In this document: piece by piece, positions 1 through 12,648 of the stretch | Layout: the number at the start of each line of letters is the position of its first letter | How positions within the stretch are numbered: the first letter of the stretch is position 1 | NCBI GenBank assembly: GCA_037176725.1 | Contig: JAZBRS010000049.1 | Span: 33,348,001 to 33,412,000, forward strand | Direction: 5' to 3' | DNA length: 64,000 bases | Source: Posidonia oceanica | Taxonomy: Eukaryota > Streptophyta > Magnoliopsida > Alismatales > Posidoniaceae | Notes under the pieces: model-generated | Told to the model about the DNA's origin: nothing | The model's database searches: none | What the model saw: the letters and a program-made list of their open reading frames with translations, nothing else | Translations under genes and position numbers: made by a program

Positions 1-2490
1 CCCGGGTGCCGCCCGTACAGCACGCCACCTGCCCCACTTTCCCGCCGTGTGTTCGTTTGGACGTTTCCGGCCAACCTTTGCCAACCTACTCCGCGCCGCG
101 CACGCCATCTCCTCACCTACCACGACAGTCTCTCAAAGCCCGCTCCCGTGCACGCCACCTCTGGCCACCAACCCCGCAGCATGCTCCTGCCAGCCCTGCC
201 AAAGCCTCTGCAACTCCGCTGCCATTACCAAAGGAACCCAACAAAACCAAGACTTCACCGAATCCCACAGGTCACCACACCCATTCGTGAGAGAATCCAG
301 AGCTTGTGCGACCTTGAGTGAGCTCCCATGAGCACTCCCCGACCTTCAGCCAAGCTCCCCAGTCCTCCCTTGTGCCCAGAGAGCTCACTGGAGTTCGCTT
401 GCCGCCTCCTTCCACAGTGCCGGTGAGGACTGCAAACAGCCACCCGAGCTGCTAACAGGTAGGCTTCTCCTCACTTTTAGCTTGTACATGCATGTGGTAG
501 CATGATAGGCTAGTTTGCACGCACGCACATCCCCTTGGTTGGCTGGAATAGCCTCGGCCACCGGCCGCGAGGAGGAGGAGGTGGGTGGAGCAATCCACCC
601 ACCCATTTCTGGCACCGAGCATATGGACATGCTCGTCGTCACTCACTCTTGCTTCCTAGCAAGTTAGTTTGGGATTTTTGACCGATTTGGCCACTGATCT
701 TGGCCGAGAAACTTCTCGACCTATTGGACGCACATGCTGGTGCGTCCAACGTTGGACGCGCCCTGAGGCAGCGTCCAACAACTCTGCAGGTCTTTTATTT
801 TATTCTGCTTTATTTTCGCTTCCATGTTGCTATGGCTTAGTTGCTTCTCTGTGAATTTACGTTACATGCTTCCTTCTATGCTTACAGATGCTATGGTATA
901 TTTAGTATCAAGTTTTGATTCCATCTTAGATCATTATGCCATGCTACGTTGGACGCTGGAGCACACCGCGTCCTACGTTGGACGCTGGTGTGTCCAGCGT
1001 TCTACTTCTCTACTTGTTTACACTTGCTTCCATGCTTGGGTGTTGCTTTCTTTTGAGTTGTAAACTTGCTCCATGCATGTTTAGTGGTGTTTGGCCTCCA
1101 TGGCAACTACTTTTAAGTTCGCAAGTTCCTTTCTAAGGATGCATGTGGGTTTACATGGGTATTTGTTCCCTTATTTCCTTATACATGCTTCTTAAAATAT
1201 TTTGTTTAGGATACTTGCTCAATCTATGTTGCATGCCTTGGTTTAGCCTGCTTTCAATAGCTTGTATGCATATCTAAGTGATCTCTGAGTTCAGTTCTTC
1301 CTTGCAGCTTGATATGCTTCTTTCCTATGTTGGATGCAGAAACACTCTGCGTCCTATGTTGGACGTAGATGTACTCTGCGTCTTATGTTTCTGCTTAGCT
1401 GCTCTTGCTCTAATGCTTGCATGATGTTATCTCCCATGCCTACTTAATCCATGCTTGCATGTTTATGCTTAGCCCTCGTAACAACTGTTGTCAAGTTTTT
1501 ATGGCTTTTTATCAGGGATATATGCAGGTTTTCCATGTCTTCGCCTTCCTCTGTGTTGGACGCAAGTACTGCTGGCGTCCTACATAGGATGCAGGTGATT
1601 CTTGCATCCTACACACTGGCTGTGTCTTTCCCCATGCATGCTTTGCAGATGCTTTTCTTTTGGATTTTAATGTGATCCATGTATGCATGCTTAACCCTAG
1701 CCCATTTACAGCAACTTAAATGTATGCCATGATGCTTTCTCTGTCGCTTTGCATGCTGTTTTGTTGTATGCCTGTCTGCACCCTGTTGGACGTAGAGTGT
1801 TCCAGCGTCCTGTGTTGGACATTGTGTACTCTAACGTCCAACACCCTGTAATGTTTAAATCCAGTTCATGCTTGCTCCATGCCATTAAATCTTTCCTTTG
1901 GCTGTTACCTTGATTGCTCTGCATGATATACATGTCTTCTACTGCTTCATTGCATTTGCATCGCATTCATACATCTAGAATGCATGTTTTCTAAGACTGC
2001 ATGGTTTCTGCTATCTTCCCTCTGTCTTTGTTGGACGCTGTCTAGTCCTGCGTCCAACATTGGACGCAGGTCAATGCTGCATCCAACACTTACAGTTGGC
2101 TGAACATTGTTTTAAAGAGCCGATTTCATTTCGCTTGCCACTTTCCGCATTTTATTGCCTCCGACACATGCCTTGACACCCATGCATGCTGCTGGACCCC
2201 TGTTTTCAGTTTTACGCCTTGCATCGCCTGCTTTCCCGTGGTTTTCCACGTCGGTTTTCTTTCCCCTTTGCATGTCATACACTTGCATCGTGTGGTTTTC
2301 TCTTGATTTATCGAATCCGTTTTCTTTCCCCTTTGCTTGTTTTGCACTCGCATCATGTGGTTTTATTTGGTTTTTCCGTCCTTATTTCCTTTCCCCTTTG
2401 CATGTCGTACTTGCATTGCGTGATTTTATCGGCGTTTTGTTTTATCACCTATATTTGCATTAGGGTAGTGATGCTTACTGTCTGTAGTTC
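1..2490 (+). repeat. Left arm of a long inverted repeat (gypsy-like LTR/leader)
   Basis: Non-coding, C- and T-rich DNA whose sequence returns in reverse complement at 3028-5110. Clear matches include 2455-2490 against 3028-3062 (both contain TGATGCTTACTGTCT) and 2130-2250 against about 3130-3260. A splice-donor-like AACAGGTAGGCTTCTCC near 460-475 corresponds to CCACAGGTAAGCTTCTTCC on the minus strand near 4505. The copy is cut by the window edge. No coding frame is convincing. I read it as an LTR/leader fragment of a Ty3/gypsy element; the class is inferred. Confidence 0.6.
724..2090 (+). repeat. Array of paired-hairpin modules, left arm
   Basis: Six modules of about 55-60 bp start near 724, 948, 1328, 1554, 1785 and 2031, mostly 225-245 bp apart. 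Each holds GTTGGACGC, a spacer of about 10-15 bases, GCGTCCAAC, then the same pair again, giving two back-to-back hairpins. The 724 and 2031 modules are closest to perfect; the others carry substitutions such as GACGTA or GATGCA. The DNA between modules is also weakly repeated, so this is a degenerate tandem array of about 230-bp units. Confidence 0.75.
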
Positions 2491-3027
2491 TTACAAATCA
2501 AGATTCACCCTGTTCGGAACACAGGCAGCGCTGGGCCGCACGTTTAATTTCTCATGCATGACATTCAGGCACTTAGGCATTAAAGCATTCATAGCATGGC
2601 ATAGCACTTATCGCCTTCTGGGCGTACAGTTAAAGGCAATCATTGCCGAAATTCCTGCAAATGCGAGCGAGAATAGCCAAGAAAAACCGATTCCGGACGT
2701 GTCGGGGGTGCCTAACACCTTCCCCGCACATAACAGGAGTCCTTACCCTTTCTTTGGACTCGCAATGACCATTTTACCCTCGTCTTTGGCACGCGTCATA
2801 CATTTTGCATAGCATTGCATTCATCTGCATGTTTTTCTATGCTTTCCTCGATTTTCCTCGTCTTTCCAACAATAGACTAGGTGGCGTCTCTGTTTTGTCT
2901 TATCTCTTGCTTTCCTCCTTCACGTCGCTATCCGTGAAGTTCCTCTTCTCGTTCGGGCCCCCTCCGGTCCGGATCCGTGGGATCAGGCATTCACAGTATT
3001 CTAAACTGGGCATGCCTCGGTTCTAAA
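2491..3027 (+). repeat. Spacer of the inverted repeat
   Basis: About 540 bp of unique DNA between the two arms. It contains GGGGTGCCTAACACCTTCC near 2706, a string I associate from memory with the distal LTR region of plant Tat/Athila-type gypsy elements. The longest open frame here (2186-2812) overlaps arm sequence and has no recognisable domain. Confidence 0.4.
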
Positions 3028-5110
3028 GAACTCTAGACAGTAAGCATCATCGCCCTAATGGATGCAGGCGAGAAACCAAAACGCTGGAGAAAGCCATGCA
3101 ATGCGAATAGCGACATGCGATGGAAACCAAGTCCGAGGCGGAAAACCACAGGAAAACAGGTGATGCACGGCGTGAAACCAAGAAACAGTGATCAAGCAGC
3201 ATGCATGGATGCTAGAGCATGCACTAGAAGCGACAAAATGCGGGAAACGATGTTCGAATCGAAAGTAATGCTTGAAAACTGGATGCAGCAGAATTAAAGT
3301 GTTGGACACTGGAGTACCTAGCGTCTAACATAAGACGTTGGGATTCTCAGTGTCCAACGCCTTAATACAGAATCTGAAGAATGTTAATGCATGCTTTGGT
3401 AAACATCGATTTTAGTGCCATATGAAAACTGTGGACAGGTAAATCATGCCAGACAATCGATGCAATGGCAAACAAAACTTAGAAGCAAAGTGCAAGCATC
3501 AAATCTGGATTTTACAGGCTTAAGGTGTTGAACGCTAGTATCACAAGCGTCTTACGTTGAAAGCTGGTATCCTCAACGTCTAACAAATTAAACCAGATTT
3601 TGAAGAATGTGCATGCATATTTTGATAAACAATGATATTAATGCAATGCAGCAATTGTGGATATGCAAATCAGGCGAGATAATCAAAACAAAAGCAAACA
3701 TGCTCAGAATCAAGGGATGCAGGCCTCAAAACAGTGTGCAGCAGACTAGAAGTGTTAAACGTTAGGGATCCTGCGTCTAACGTTGGACACTGGAATCCTC
3801 AGTGTCTAACAAATTAATCCATATTTTAAACAGAAACTCTTCCTAACATTAAAATGGATTTCAAGAAACATGCATAAGATCAAAACAGAATGCTATGAGT
3901 GTATGATAGATGCATGCATTATGATTCCGATCTCAGAAAATATTTAATTCTGCTTTGCAAAGGAAAAAAAAAATGCAACAGAGGCGTTGGACGCTGAGAT
4001 TGTATGCATCCAACGTTGGACGCACCAGCTCCAGCGTCTTACACCTCGGGATGCTTCAAATCATGATTAAGCTCTCAAATCGATTCAAAACGGATAATTA
4101 GCTATCAAACAAGCAAGGGCATGCATCCACGATTAGAACCATGCAAAATTTATGTTAAATGGGCTTCTGGATCGCTCCACCCACCTCCACTAACCTCTCA
4201 CCGGAATCCGATGAGTTCTTCGACCATTGAAGGACTAGGGACCTCACGGAGCTCGGCTATGGCTCACTGTGGAGGCTTGGGAGGGTGGAGGGATGATTTC
4301 CAGATGCCATGCAGGGGTCTCGGACAGATGGGTGAGCTTAGCAATCAATGGTCGGCAGCCTCATGCAAGGGACCCATCACCGGAGACGAAGGAGAAGGTG
4401 AAAACAGAGAAGAAAATGCTAGGAAAACTCGATGCATTGCGTCGAAATTAAACATCCACAGAGAGGAAACAGAGGCTCCTACTAGAGAGGGGAAGAAGCT
4501 TACCTGTGGAGCGGCCGGAGGTGTGCCTCGAAGCTTGCCGGCGTTGGTGGACGGTGAGCCCGGACGGTGGCCTGGGTGCTAGGGAACGCTTAGGGGACTC
4601 TCTCTTGCACGAGGGGAGGTTGAGGATCGCTCGGAGGAGGCTGGAAGACACTGGCTCTCTCGGAATTGGGTTGGGTTCTCCCCTTTTTGCTTGGTCAAGC
4701 CAGCACAGAGGGAGTCAGGTGGCAGGGCAAGGTGGAGAGGTCGTGGCAGGGTAGGATGGCATGGGAACGAGGTCGTGGGGGTGTCAGAGGCATGGGCGCG
4801 GGGTGTCAGGCCGACATGGGAGCTCAAGACAAAGCTCTGCAGTCCCGGTGCGTAGGACACTGTTAATCCTAGCATCTTACATAAGATGCTGGCTTAGGTA
4901 GCGTCCAACAGCCCAGAGAGGATTTTTGGGTGTTTTCTTAGGATTTTTCTGGGGTTGACTTAGGTTAAGGCTTAGGTAAGGTTTAGGCTTAAGATTGGGT
5001 AGGCTTAGGTGGGATTTAGGTCAGGGTTAGAGGTGGGGTCCACCACGCCACGATCCAAGCAAGCTTCCAGAGAAATCTACCAACGACCAACTATCAAAAC
5101 GGGGTGTCTA
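3028..5110 (-). repeat. Right arm of the long inverted repeat (gypsy-like LTR)
   Basis: Reverse-orientation partner of 1-2490 at roughly 70% identity in the parts compared by eye. Read on the minus strand it starts near 5110 with TAGACACCCCGTTTTGATAG, which looks like an LTR 5' end, and passes a splice-donor-like GGTAAGCTTCTTCC near 4500. The two copies point at each other with the 2491-3027 spacer between them. No target duplication was identified. Confidence 0.6.
3300..4050 (-). repeat. Array of paired-hairpin modules, right arm
   Basis: Modules near 3300, 3527, 3751 and 3984 (period about 225-230 bp), with one more isolated at about 4850-4911, have the same layout as the left arm: two consecutive inverted pairs of the TTGGACGC/GCGTCCAA word. 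They fall in mirrored order to the left-arm modules at 2031, 1785, 1554 and 1328, so the array predates the inverted arrangement. Confidence 0.7.
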
Positions 5111-8100
5111 TAGGTACGCTTCCGCATATACTTTATTTTGTGATGAACATGTCATGATTAGATCTTGGAAATCAAATTTTAATATATAAAATTTGTATAT
5201 TATTTGAGCCCCAATTTTAACACCCCTACCACCTCTACCTCCCCTACGACCATGAGCACCTCTGAAAGATTTGCCATATGACTTACGGTGACCCCTAGAA
5301 CAAAACAAATCCATGGCGAAAGGAGCAGTAGTGGGGCCAAAATTAGTCACAGGGGGGAACAGATATCCCAAACTCGATTGAAACAGATGGGATACACATT
5401 TTTGGAAAAAGAAAAATATCTTAGTTCAAGGAGATCCTTGCTAAGCTGTAGCCTAACTTTGAGTCTAGCATATCCTTGATAGCGAACATGTTCATCGCTC
5501 GTGTCCACGTCTACTAACTCAGCAAAGTCAGCTATCATTTTGTAAAATAGGTTAACATGCACTCCATAGATGGTAAGGAATTCCTTCCATACGAATCTAG
5601 ATCCTTTCAACATCAAGACTGTGGACATCATTCGAGTTGATAGACCAAGAAACAAAAGATAAGGAAATACCGGTCATGGTGGTCCAGTTTGTATTTAACA
5701 CTTCAACCGTAAAAGACAGTGATGAGAACTTAACCAGGAATTTGCAATCGGAAATCGAGAAAACTTCCCACTCCTAATCATGCAGCCAGTGGCCCAGAAG
5801 GTGCGCTGTTAAATCTTCCCTGGACATCTTGTTGCTATTAATAGTTACTGTTAGAAAAATTGCCTCATCTCGATTTTGATGATAACAAAATATATTTGTG
5901 TGCTAACCTTCTTAATAGGTCAAAGAAGAATTCTCATGAACTATGGAAAAAGAAGAAGGCGAAATTGACAAAGAAGATATCAATGTGGAAGTTCAAGACA
6001 AATCAATAGAAGATTGGAGATCAAGATTTTAAATAATTTAAGTGTAATGTAAAAAGTGTATGCTATACTCTAGGAACTTGTAATTATCTCCCAAACATCC
6101 CCATAGTGCCTTAAGAAAATAGCCATAGCCCCAAAACAAATCATTCATTGATTAGAATCATTATAGGGTTAAAACAGGACATTTCGGCAAACAGGGAATT
6201 TCGACATACCGAAATATTTCGGTATACCGAACTAGGGATTTTCGGCATACCGAACTTTGTTCGGCATACCGAATTGGTCGTATTCATTGCATACATTCTG
6301 AGCTAAAACGGCAAACCAAAAAACTTCGGTCTACCATTTTACTAGTCGTTTGTGAACGTTGAAAGAGACGTTAGAGACAAAATTTTACCCATCTTTTCTT
6401 ATAAATAGGACCCCCGTCTAACACATAAGCAATAGACATGATATAGAGCTTCAAGCCACATTATTTTTCAAGCATTCCACTCCTATTTTGTTAGAAAGAT
6501 TCCCAAAAGCAAGAGAAATACATTCTCATCCTTTCCACCTTGCCAAAAGAGTTTTTGAAGATATAGAAAAGAGTCAATAAAGTAGTAATCTTCATTTTTG
6601 TTGTGTGAGTTCTTCTCCGATCGTGAAAAGAGGAACCACGATTTTTGCGGAGGCTTGGCGAGGGTTCGTCAAGGTGTGTTACGGTAGGATCTTGGTCCGG
6701 AACAAGATCAAGTTTAAGGTAACTCTCAAGAAGTTCTCGAGGAGTGGACTAAGTCGGGGAAGCTGAACCACTATAAAATTCTTGAGTACATTTTCATTGC
6801 CTCTCATCCCCTTCTTTGTATGTTTTAATTAAATATCCAAATCCCTTTCTATTCTACTCATTTTCTTGCAATTTGCTTGAAATACTTAAAGTGAACTTAA
6901 ATTCTACATATTTTATTAAAATCACTATTCACCTCCCTCTAGTGAAACCTTAAAATCCTAACTATTACCACGGCACAAGAAGAGAGAAAGTCCAATTGCT
7001 CATAAGTCTCATCGGAAGGAGGAATAACAATCAAATATTGAGCGGTAAGCCCGACCATGACTGAGTTCCGACGGGAAAGGGAGGGGAAGCAATGAGAGAA
7101 AGAAAGATTTGTAGAGAGGGCACGTTGATGAGAGGGCGAAGGGGAGAAGAACCTGCAAATAGCCATCGAGTGGTCAGGGGAATAATATCTAAAGTAAAAT
7201 CCCCTATATCTACAGCATGTCCTGTGATGACTACGAAGACCACAGTTAAAGCACCTATCGGTTTTGATGTAGTAGATAGAAAGATGGCTCTTCTCATGCC
7301 GTCGCCTGATTGGAATCCAACTATCCTCACAAGACTAGAGAGATAGAGGAGGAGGAGAGACAGAAGGATTATAACTATGCATGCAAGCATGCTTTTTGGG
7401 AAGCTGATCAGGGGGATGGTGCGCCAGCAGAAGAAAGAGGGAGCTGGAAAGATGGGATGTTTCGCAGACATCAAAAACCGATTCAAATCTTTTTTGTTTG
7501 GTTTTGGAAGAAAAACGGGAGCGACGACCTGTTTCGACACAAGCATTAAATGCAGAGTGGGATGCATTAAATATTTTGGGGAGAAAGAAGAAGATATCGT
7601 TGTCCCACAAGCAAAAGGAATTGAGACATTTAATGCCTTGAGACCATGAGAATACTTTTAGGTCAGAGAAGGATGATCTACGGATATCGCCACCCCCACT
7701 ATCGATGACCAAATTCATCTTATCATAATCCGTAACAGTACTAGATGGAAATTGGCCATCAGTCCCATCTTGGAAACAGTGTACTATCGATTCCAGGTGA
7801 CTCTCCGACGAGAGTTCCCAACACCGACAATCGGACAGGGATGAAGGACCTAGATGAGAGAGCCCATCCACGTTGCCCACAGAAGAATCACGATCCTCAT
7901 TGGATGAATAGGCCAGTTCCGAAAAAGGAGGATGGGAGAGAGGAAACACATATTCCTTCTACATCACCTGAATCCAAGGCTAGGGATAGCTGAAACTTCC
8001 CCAAAAGATTTACAGCAGATCGTTGGCAGATTGAATCGGATAGAGAAAATGACTCTTGTTTAGATTTTGATATACTGATAGACATGGGAAAGAGCCCCAA

Positions 8101-8857
8101 TGATGTGTCCTCAAGAAACCTCCTGTTCGAGGCATCCGGTTCATGGATGTCATCAACTGAGGGAAGTTGGTTGACATCACTCCAAACATTATCCAGTGTA
8201 ACGATCTCAATATTAGATTTGTTACCCACAGTTGAAGAACTGGAGGGCTCATCGGGAGAAGGAGGGGGGGTGCGAGTCTCCACATTTCTGTTCTCCAAGA
8301 CAATAGGTAACAATTCACAAGCACAAACCCTAGAAATTGATTGTGAACCAAAAAGGGGGGGGGGGGTGGTGGTGGTGGGCGAGGGAGAAGAGACTAGTCT
8401 CACAGTCTTCTCATGGGAGGAAGAGGGAGAAGACCAAACAAAGGGAGACAAAGAGAGATAGGAGTTGGAGGAAGAGGAAGAAGAAGAAGAAGAGATAGGA
8501 GGAGGGGAGTCGGAAAAAATAGAAATATCCACCAGTCTGAGAGGCAGCTGGAGAAGTTCAAGGCCCCGACGACAACCAGCCTTCTTCTTTAGGCGTCGAA
8601 CCCAAAAAGGCACCTTCTTCAGTTCCTCTCCATCTCATAATCCTAAGAAACGACTTACCTTCGCGAGATACGTCGCCAACAAGGAGTTCCGCCACCACCG
8701 CTAAGGCCAACGCCAAGGAGCTGCAGAGATGAGGGCGCCACTCTAGGGGAATGGTGGAGAAAGAGGTGTCCACCACCACCGACAAATAGACTTCAGCTTT
8801 ACCTACGCTGCCACCACCTAAGCCTACGCCGAAGAACGGCCGAAAAAAGGGCCGCAA
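5108..8857 (-). pseudogene. CCHC zinc-knuckle / DUF4283-like coding remnant
   Basis: Degenerate minus-strand coding DNA broken by frameshifts and by the solo LTR at 5849-6963. In order: a Ser/Pro-rich N-terminal region (about 8600-7900, serine run from a GA-rich stretch near 8465-8500); a zinc knuckle at about 7262-7215 reading CFNCGLRSHHRTCC, a perfect C-x2-C-x4-H-x4-C, preceded by a degraded second knuckle; then, across the solo LTR, a stretch resembling the DUF4283 domain (about 5820-5347) and an Arg/Gly-rich tail (about 5290-5230). Such proteins occur in plants as LINE ORF1 products or as retroelement-derived gene families. No endonuclease or reverse transcriptase follows, so the origin is open. 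Several in-frame stops and frame changes make a functional product very unlikely. Confidence 0.6.
5849..6963 (+). mobile_element. Solo LTR (SIRE/Maximus-like copia)
   Basis: Begins TGTTAG and ends CTAACT (CTAACA expected), flanked by GTTAC (5844-5848) and ATTAC (6964-6968), a 5-bp target duplication with one mismatch. The 5' end carries TTTTGATGATAACAAA and the 3' end CCTCCCTCTAGTGAAACC, which I recall from SIRE-type copia LTRs. No internal region adjoins it, so it is a 1115-bp solo LTR left by LTR-LTR recombination. It contains repeats of TTCGGCATACCGAA near 6185-6275. Confidence 0.8.
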
Positions 8858-10488
8858 AGGGGGAATGAAGGAGTTAGGGTTTTTTCGCCAAACTTGATCG
8901 GAGGTTCCTTACGTGCTCTGCTTCCATGCTCCGCAAGAAGTTAATATGAGCAGGTGATACTCAACTACTCATTATAACAATCTCTAGTTTCTATGCTATT
9001 CATGTACCTCAAGAGCTAAGGCTGCTAAATGTGGTTCGAGTTTTGCTTGAAAGTTAAATGAATTGAACTTGAACATTTAAATTTAATTTATAACTAATAA
9101 GAACATTAGGATTAAAACAACCTAATGAAGTATTTCTAAAATCAACTCCAACTTCAGCTCTTAGATTTTGAAAAATATACTTCAACCCAACAATTCTATC
9201 ATCTCAAATTATGTGCAAAATCTATAACGTCAAAGATGCTTGCTTCATATTGGAATCAACATCAAATTTTGTAAAATCTAGATTCCAAGTGTCAATGATT
9301 TAAACCAAAGCACATCTAAGGTAGAGCTTTTGGATGGAGACTATTTGGATGGAATTCACTCAAAAAGTCAAGCAAACTCTGACAACTATCTAAATGTGTC
9401 ATATTTTGGGTGAATTCTTTTTTTAGTAGTTTTTGGGTGAATTCTCAAATATCTATCCAAAATTACCTCGCCTACAACAAAGAAAAGGAGAATTGGTGAA
9501 AAATAATCAATACCAAATTCTCATGTTTTACATAATCTAAACTAATGAAATGCACATGAGATATTACGAGAATGGATTGAGTAATTTTAAAGATAATAAA
9601 TTTGATTATACTTACAATAAATATCAAATATTAATTAGGGAAGATTTCAATTTTCAAATTTAAACTGGAGATTTGAAACTAAGTTTATAACTATAAATTG
9701 GGGAAATTATTGAGATTTCAAATTGACAATAATGAAATTTCAATTTTAATATAAGGAAGATTTCAAGTTTCAAATTTAAACAGAATTGATACCTTTTTTG
9801 GTAATTATGTATTGCTTAGGTCAATCATGACAGTAATGAGATTTTAATTTTAATTTTAATTTAGGAAAAAATGTAATTTAAAATTTAAATAAAATTTAAT
9901 TTTTTTAATAATTTCGTATTAGTTAAATTATTCAAGTTTAGACAAATAATAATTTTAGTAGAAGAGAATTCCTTTAATATAATAGATGTTATCCAAATGC
10001 GATGTGCCAGTTCACACCAGTAAAACCAATCAATTGATTGAGATACAATATCCAAACATGATTCTTCTTTGTTGTGATTAATAGAGATGTGAACACCTGA
10101 TAGAAGTTGGTGATTAATAATGCGCTTCCATGAAATAGTTCATCAAAGAAAGAACGTCCGATAAAAGACGAGAATCAAGTCAATGGAGATTTTGGATGCC
10201 GTGCATTCTACGAAAACGTGAAAGTGACAAGAGAGAAGAGAATGCCATACTTCCCATTTAGAGGAGAGGAAGTTAAAGATAGTCTACTTGTGCCTCCGTG
10301 GTTGTAGACTTGTAGGGAATCATCCTCTTTGTCTGTTTAGGATAAAAAAGTCAACAAAAAGACAAGGAAGTTAGGAAAGCTCTTAGCTCAGCGAGCATTT
10401 TTGTGGAGATCATTTGGGTATCATTCTCTACTCTCGGAGTCAACAAAAAAGAGCTATAAGCTTTATGTATACAAATGTAGGGGCATGG
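8858..10488. other. AT-rich intergenic DNA
   Basis: About 1.6 kb with no supported gene. From 9060 to 9960 it is very AT-rich with repeated ATTTCAA/AATTTAAA words and no open frame of note. I see no transposon ends. Confidence 0.6.
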
Positions 10489-11137
10489 ACAAGAAAAGGA
10501 GAGAGAAATATTAACTTGAAGTGCTGGATACCCAAATGAAAAGGAGAGAAATATTAACTTGCATGGACAAGAAAGTTTATGGATAAATCGAAATGCTGTT
10601 ATCTTTCGGAACTCTGATAGAAATATTAACTTAATATTTCATCATGTGTTGTGTTTAGTTTCATTTTGAGCAGGCATTTTAGAAGTTAGGCAGGATAACT
10701 TATCGCAAATCCTGAATCAAGTCAAGCAAAGTTGAGATCTAGCTCACCTCCTGGACATCTCCTCTGTGCCTCCAGCTAATGGATCTCAACATTCTTCATC
10801 TACAGCTATCTTTGGCTTTGCTGATCCGACGACATAGACTAGATTTAGCTTTGCTTGGCTGTTCTCTTTTAAGTTTTGTAAATTGATACTTGGTGTTTAT
10901 TATAGGCCTGCCAAACTCGCTGTTTATTTTGGACCGCTCATACTTGCTACTTGGTGTTTATTTTGTCCTACTCAAGTCGTATAGCTGTATTAAATTTTTT
11001 GTCTTCCTCCCATACTTGGAGGAAATGAACATTATATTGTATACTTGGTGGTGGTACTCGTAGCCAAGTATGTTTTTGCATTAATAATATACTACTTTAC
11101 TGTTTTCAAAAAAAAAAAAACAAGAAAAGGAGAGAGA
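10489..11137 (+). mobile_element. 5'-truncated LINE with 18-bp target duplication
   Basis: Flanked by identical 18-bp copies of ACAAGAAAAGGAGAGAGA (10489-10506 and 11120-11137). The insert ends in a poly-A run (11108-11120) preceded by a 3' UTR-like region. Its only coding trace, about 10570-10660, reads LWINRNAVIFRNSDRN, matching the Trp/Asn/Arg-rich motif near the C-terminus of plant LINE reverse transcriptases. The first 60 bp repeat AAAGGAGAGAAATATTAACTTG, a small junction duplication. Length about 610 bp, so nearly all of the element is missing. Confidence 0.85.
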
Positions 11138-11174
11138 ACTTGCGTGTAAATTCCTGTATACTAAAAATGTAAAT

Positions 11175-11916
11175 TGTTGTCACTGTGCATAATTAATACG
11201 ATTAATTATAATGAAAACACAAATAATATATAAAATAAAATCTATGTAGAAATAAAATTTTCAAAGAATATGAAGATATTTGACTTGTATATGATGAAAA
11301 ATCCTTTATGTAGAATACTATCTACGTGCTTCGCTAGAGTGTTATCAAACACCGACGGTTAAAACATTATTCGCCTCTCACAGTGTAGCGAGTTCTAGCC
11401 AAACCGCTCCTAGGTACCAATGAAAAAGAGTCGCGATGCATGCACTCGCAACCGACTACAAAAGAACCATCGCTAGAACACCATCCAGTCTACTCCTTGT
11501 AGACAAACAACAGAGCCACACTTCGATTCTCTCAAAGCACACAATCAACCTCCTCGTCCTCCGAAAAGCTGTACAATCACCTCTTTCTTAACCTCCGAGA
11601 AGATGCAGATCTACATAGTCACACATACGAAACTTATTCACAAAGTTCTCTCTCTCTCTAATATGATATCTCATATTGTGTGTATATATAGAGATGAGTT
11701 TATCCTTCCTTATATCTAGGGAAAATATGAGATTATCCCTCCTTATATCTAGGGAGGATATGAGATTATCTCTCCTAATAAATAGGCAAGATAATGCAAT
11801 TATCTCTACTTTTGAATTTAAAAGGAATAAATTTTGTAATAAGTATTTTGTAAAGGGAGCAACTGTCGTGATTAAAACCTTTTAATTTTGAATTATCTAG
11901 AAGTGATTCTTCAACA
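11175..11916 (-). repeat. Copia A 3' LTR
   Basis: 742 bp, starting TGTTGTCACTG and ending TTCAACA on the plus strand. It carries a tandem duplication of about 34 bp (CTTATATCTAGGG...TATGAGATTATC, near 11710-11775) present once in the other LTR. Confidence 0.8.
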
Positions 11917-12648
11917 ATCCCCCACTAATTCAAAAATGATGTTCCACTTAGAGACAACTATGTTCAGTGTTAGGATGCCCTATAAGCTTGAATTCCATCT
12001 TTGTGACATTGACTTTCCACAAGATGCGAGTGGACTAAGCCTTAAACGTAACAACCTTCACAGTCTATCAATTCACATAGTCTCCTTGGTTCTTTAAAAT
12101 GGTGACACAATAAAGGTCCTATGTCAATTTGGTGTCTACCAATGTTCTTCGAGACAATCTACATGTCCTATAGGAGACGATCTAATCTCCACATTGCATG
12201 AGTGAGTCTAATAAAATCCCAAATTTCTTAGCATAAGGTTCTAAACATTTTTGTAGTCCAACCACTGTGCTATTAATACCACTTTGGCATAAAGTCCCAG
12301 ACCTCTTGATGGTGCCAACTCCATCATGGCTGGTAGTCCCAAACTACTATAATGTAGGGCCACACTGCTGTAGTATGAGGTCCCTTCCTGCAGTACTATC
12401 CACAGTGTGCCTCTTGCAAAAGCACAAAGCATCTCAGATGCATAAAGACTCATTAAGACATCTTGTCAACCTTAACGGGATATACACTATAAGGAATAGG
12501 GTTATTGGAGTTCAACTCCATCATAATAGATAAATAGTACAACCAAACAAATAAACCATCTATTTCTTCTTTGAACTATTAAATAAAAGTCTAGTAAATT
12601 GCTCTTTGAACTAATAACAAATATTTAAATAGTATAATACATAGATGT

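Noticed and set aside
2186..2812. 208-codon open frame on the plus strand
   Set aside because: Lies across the inverted-repeat arm and spacer, composition is F/S/L-rich low complexity from pyrimidine-rich DNA, no domain.
7897..8613. 238-codon minus-strand frame considered as an intact gene
   Set aside because: Serine run from a GA repeat; it is one segment of a multiply frameshifted remnant with the zinc knuckle in another frame.
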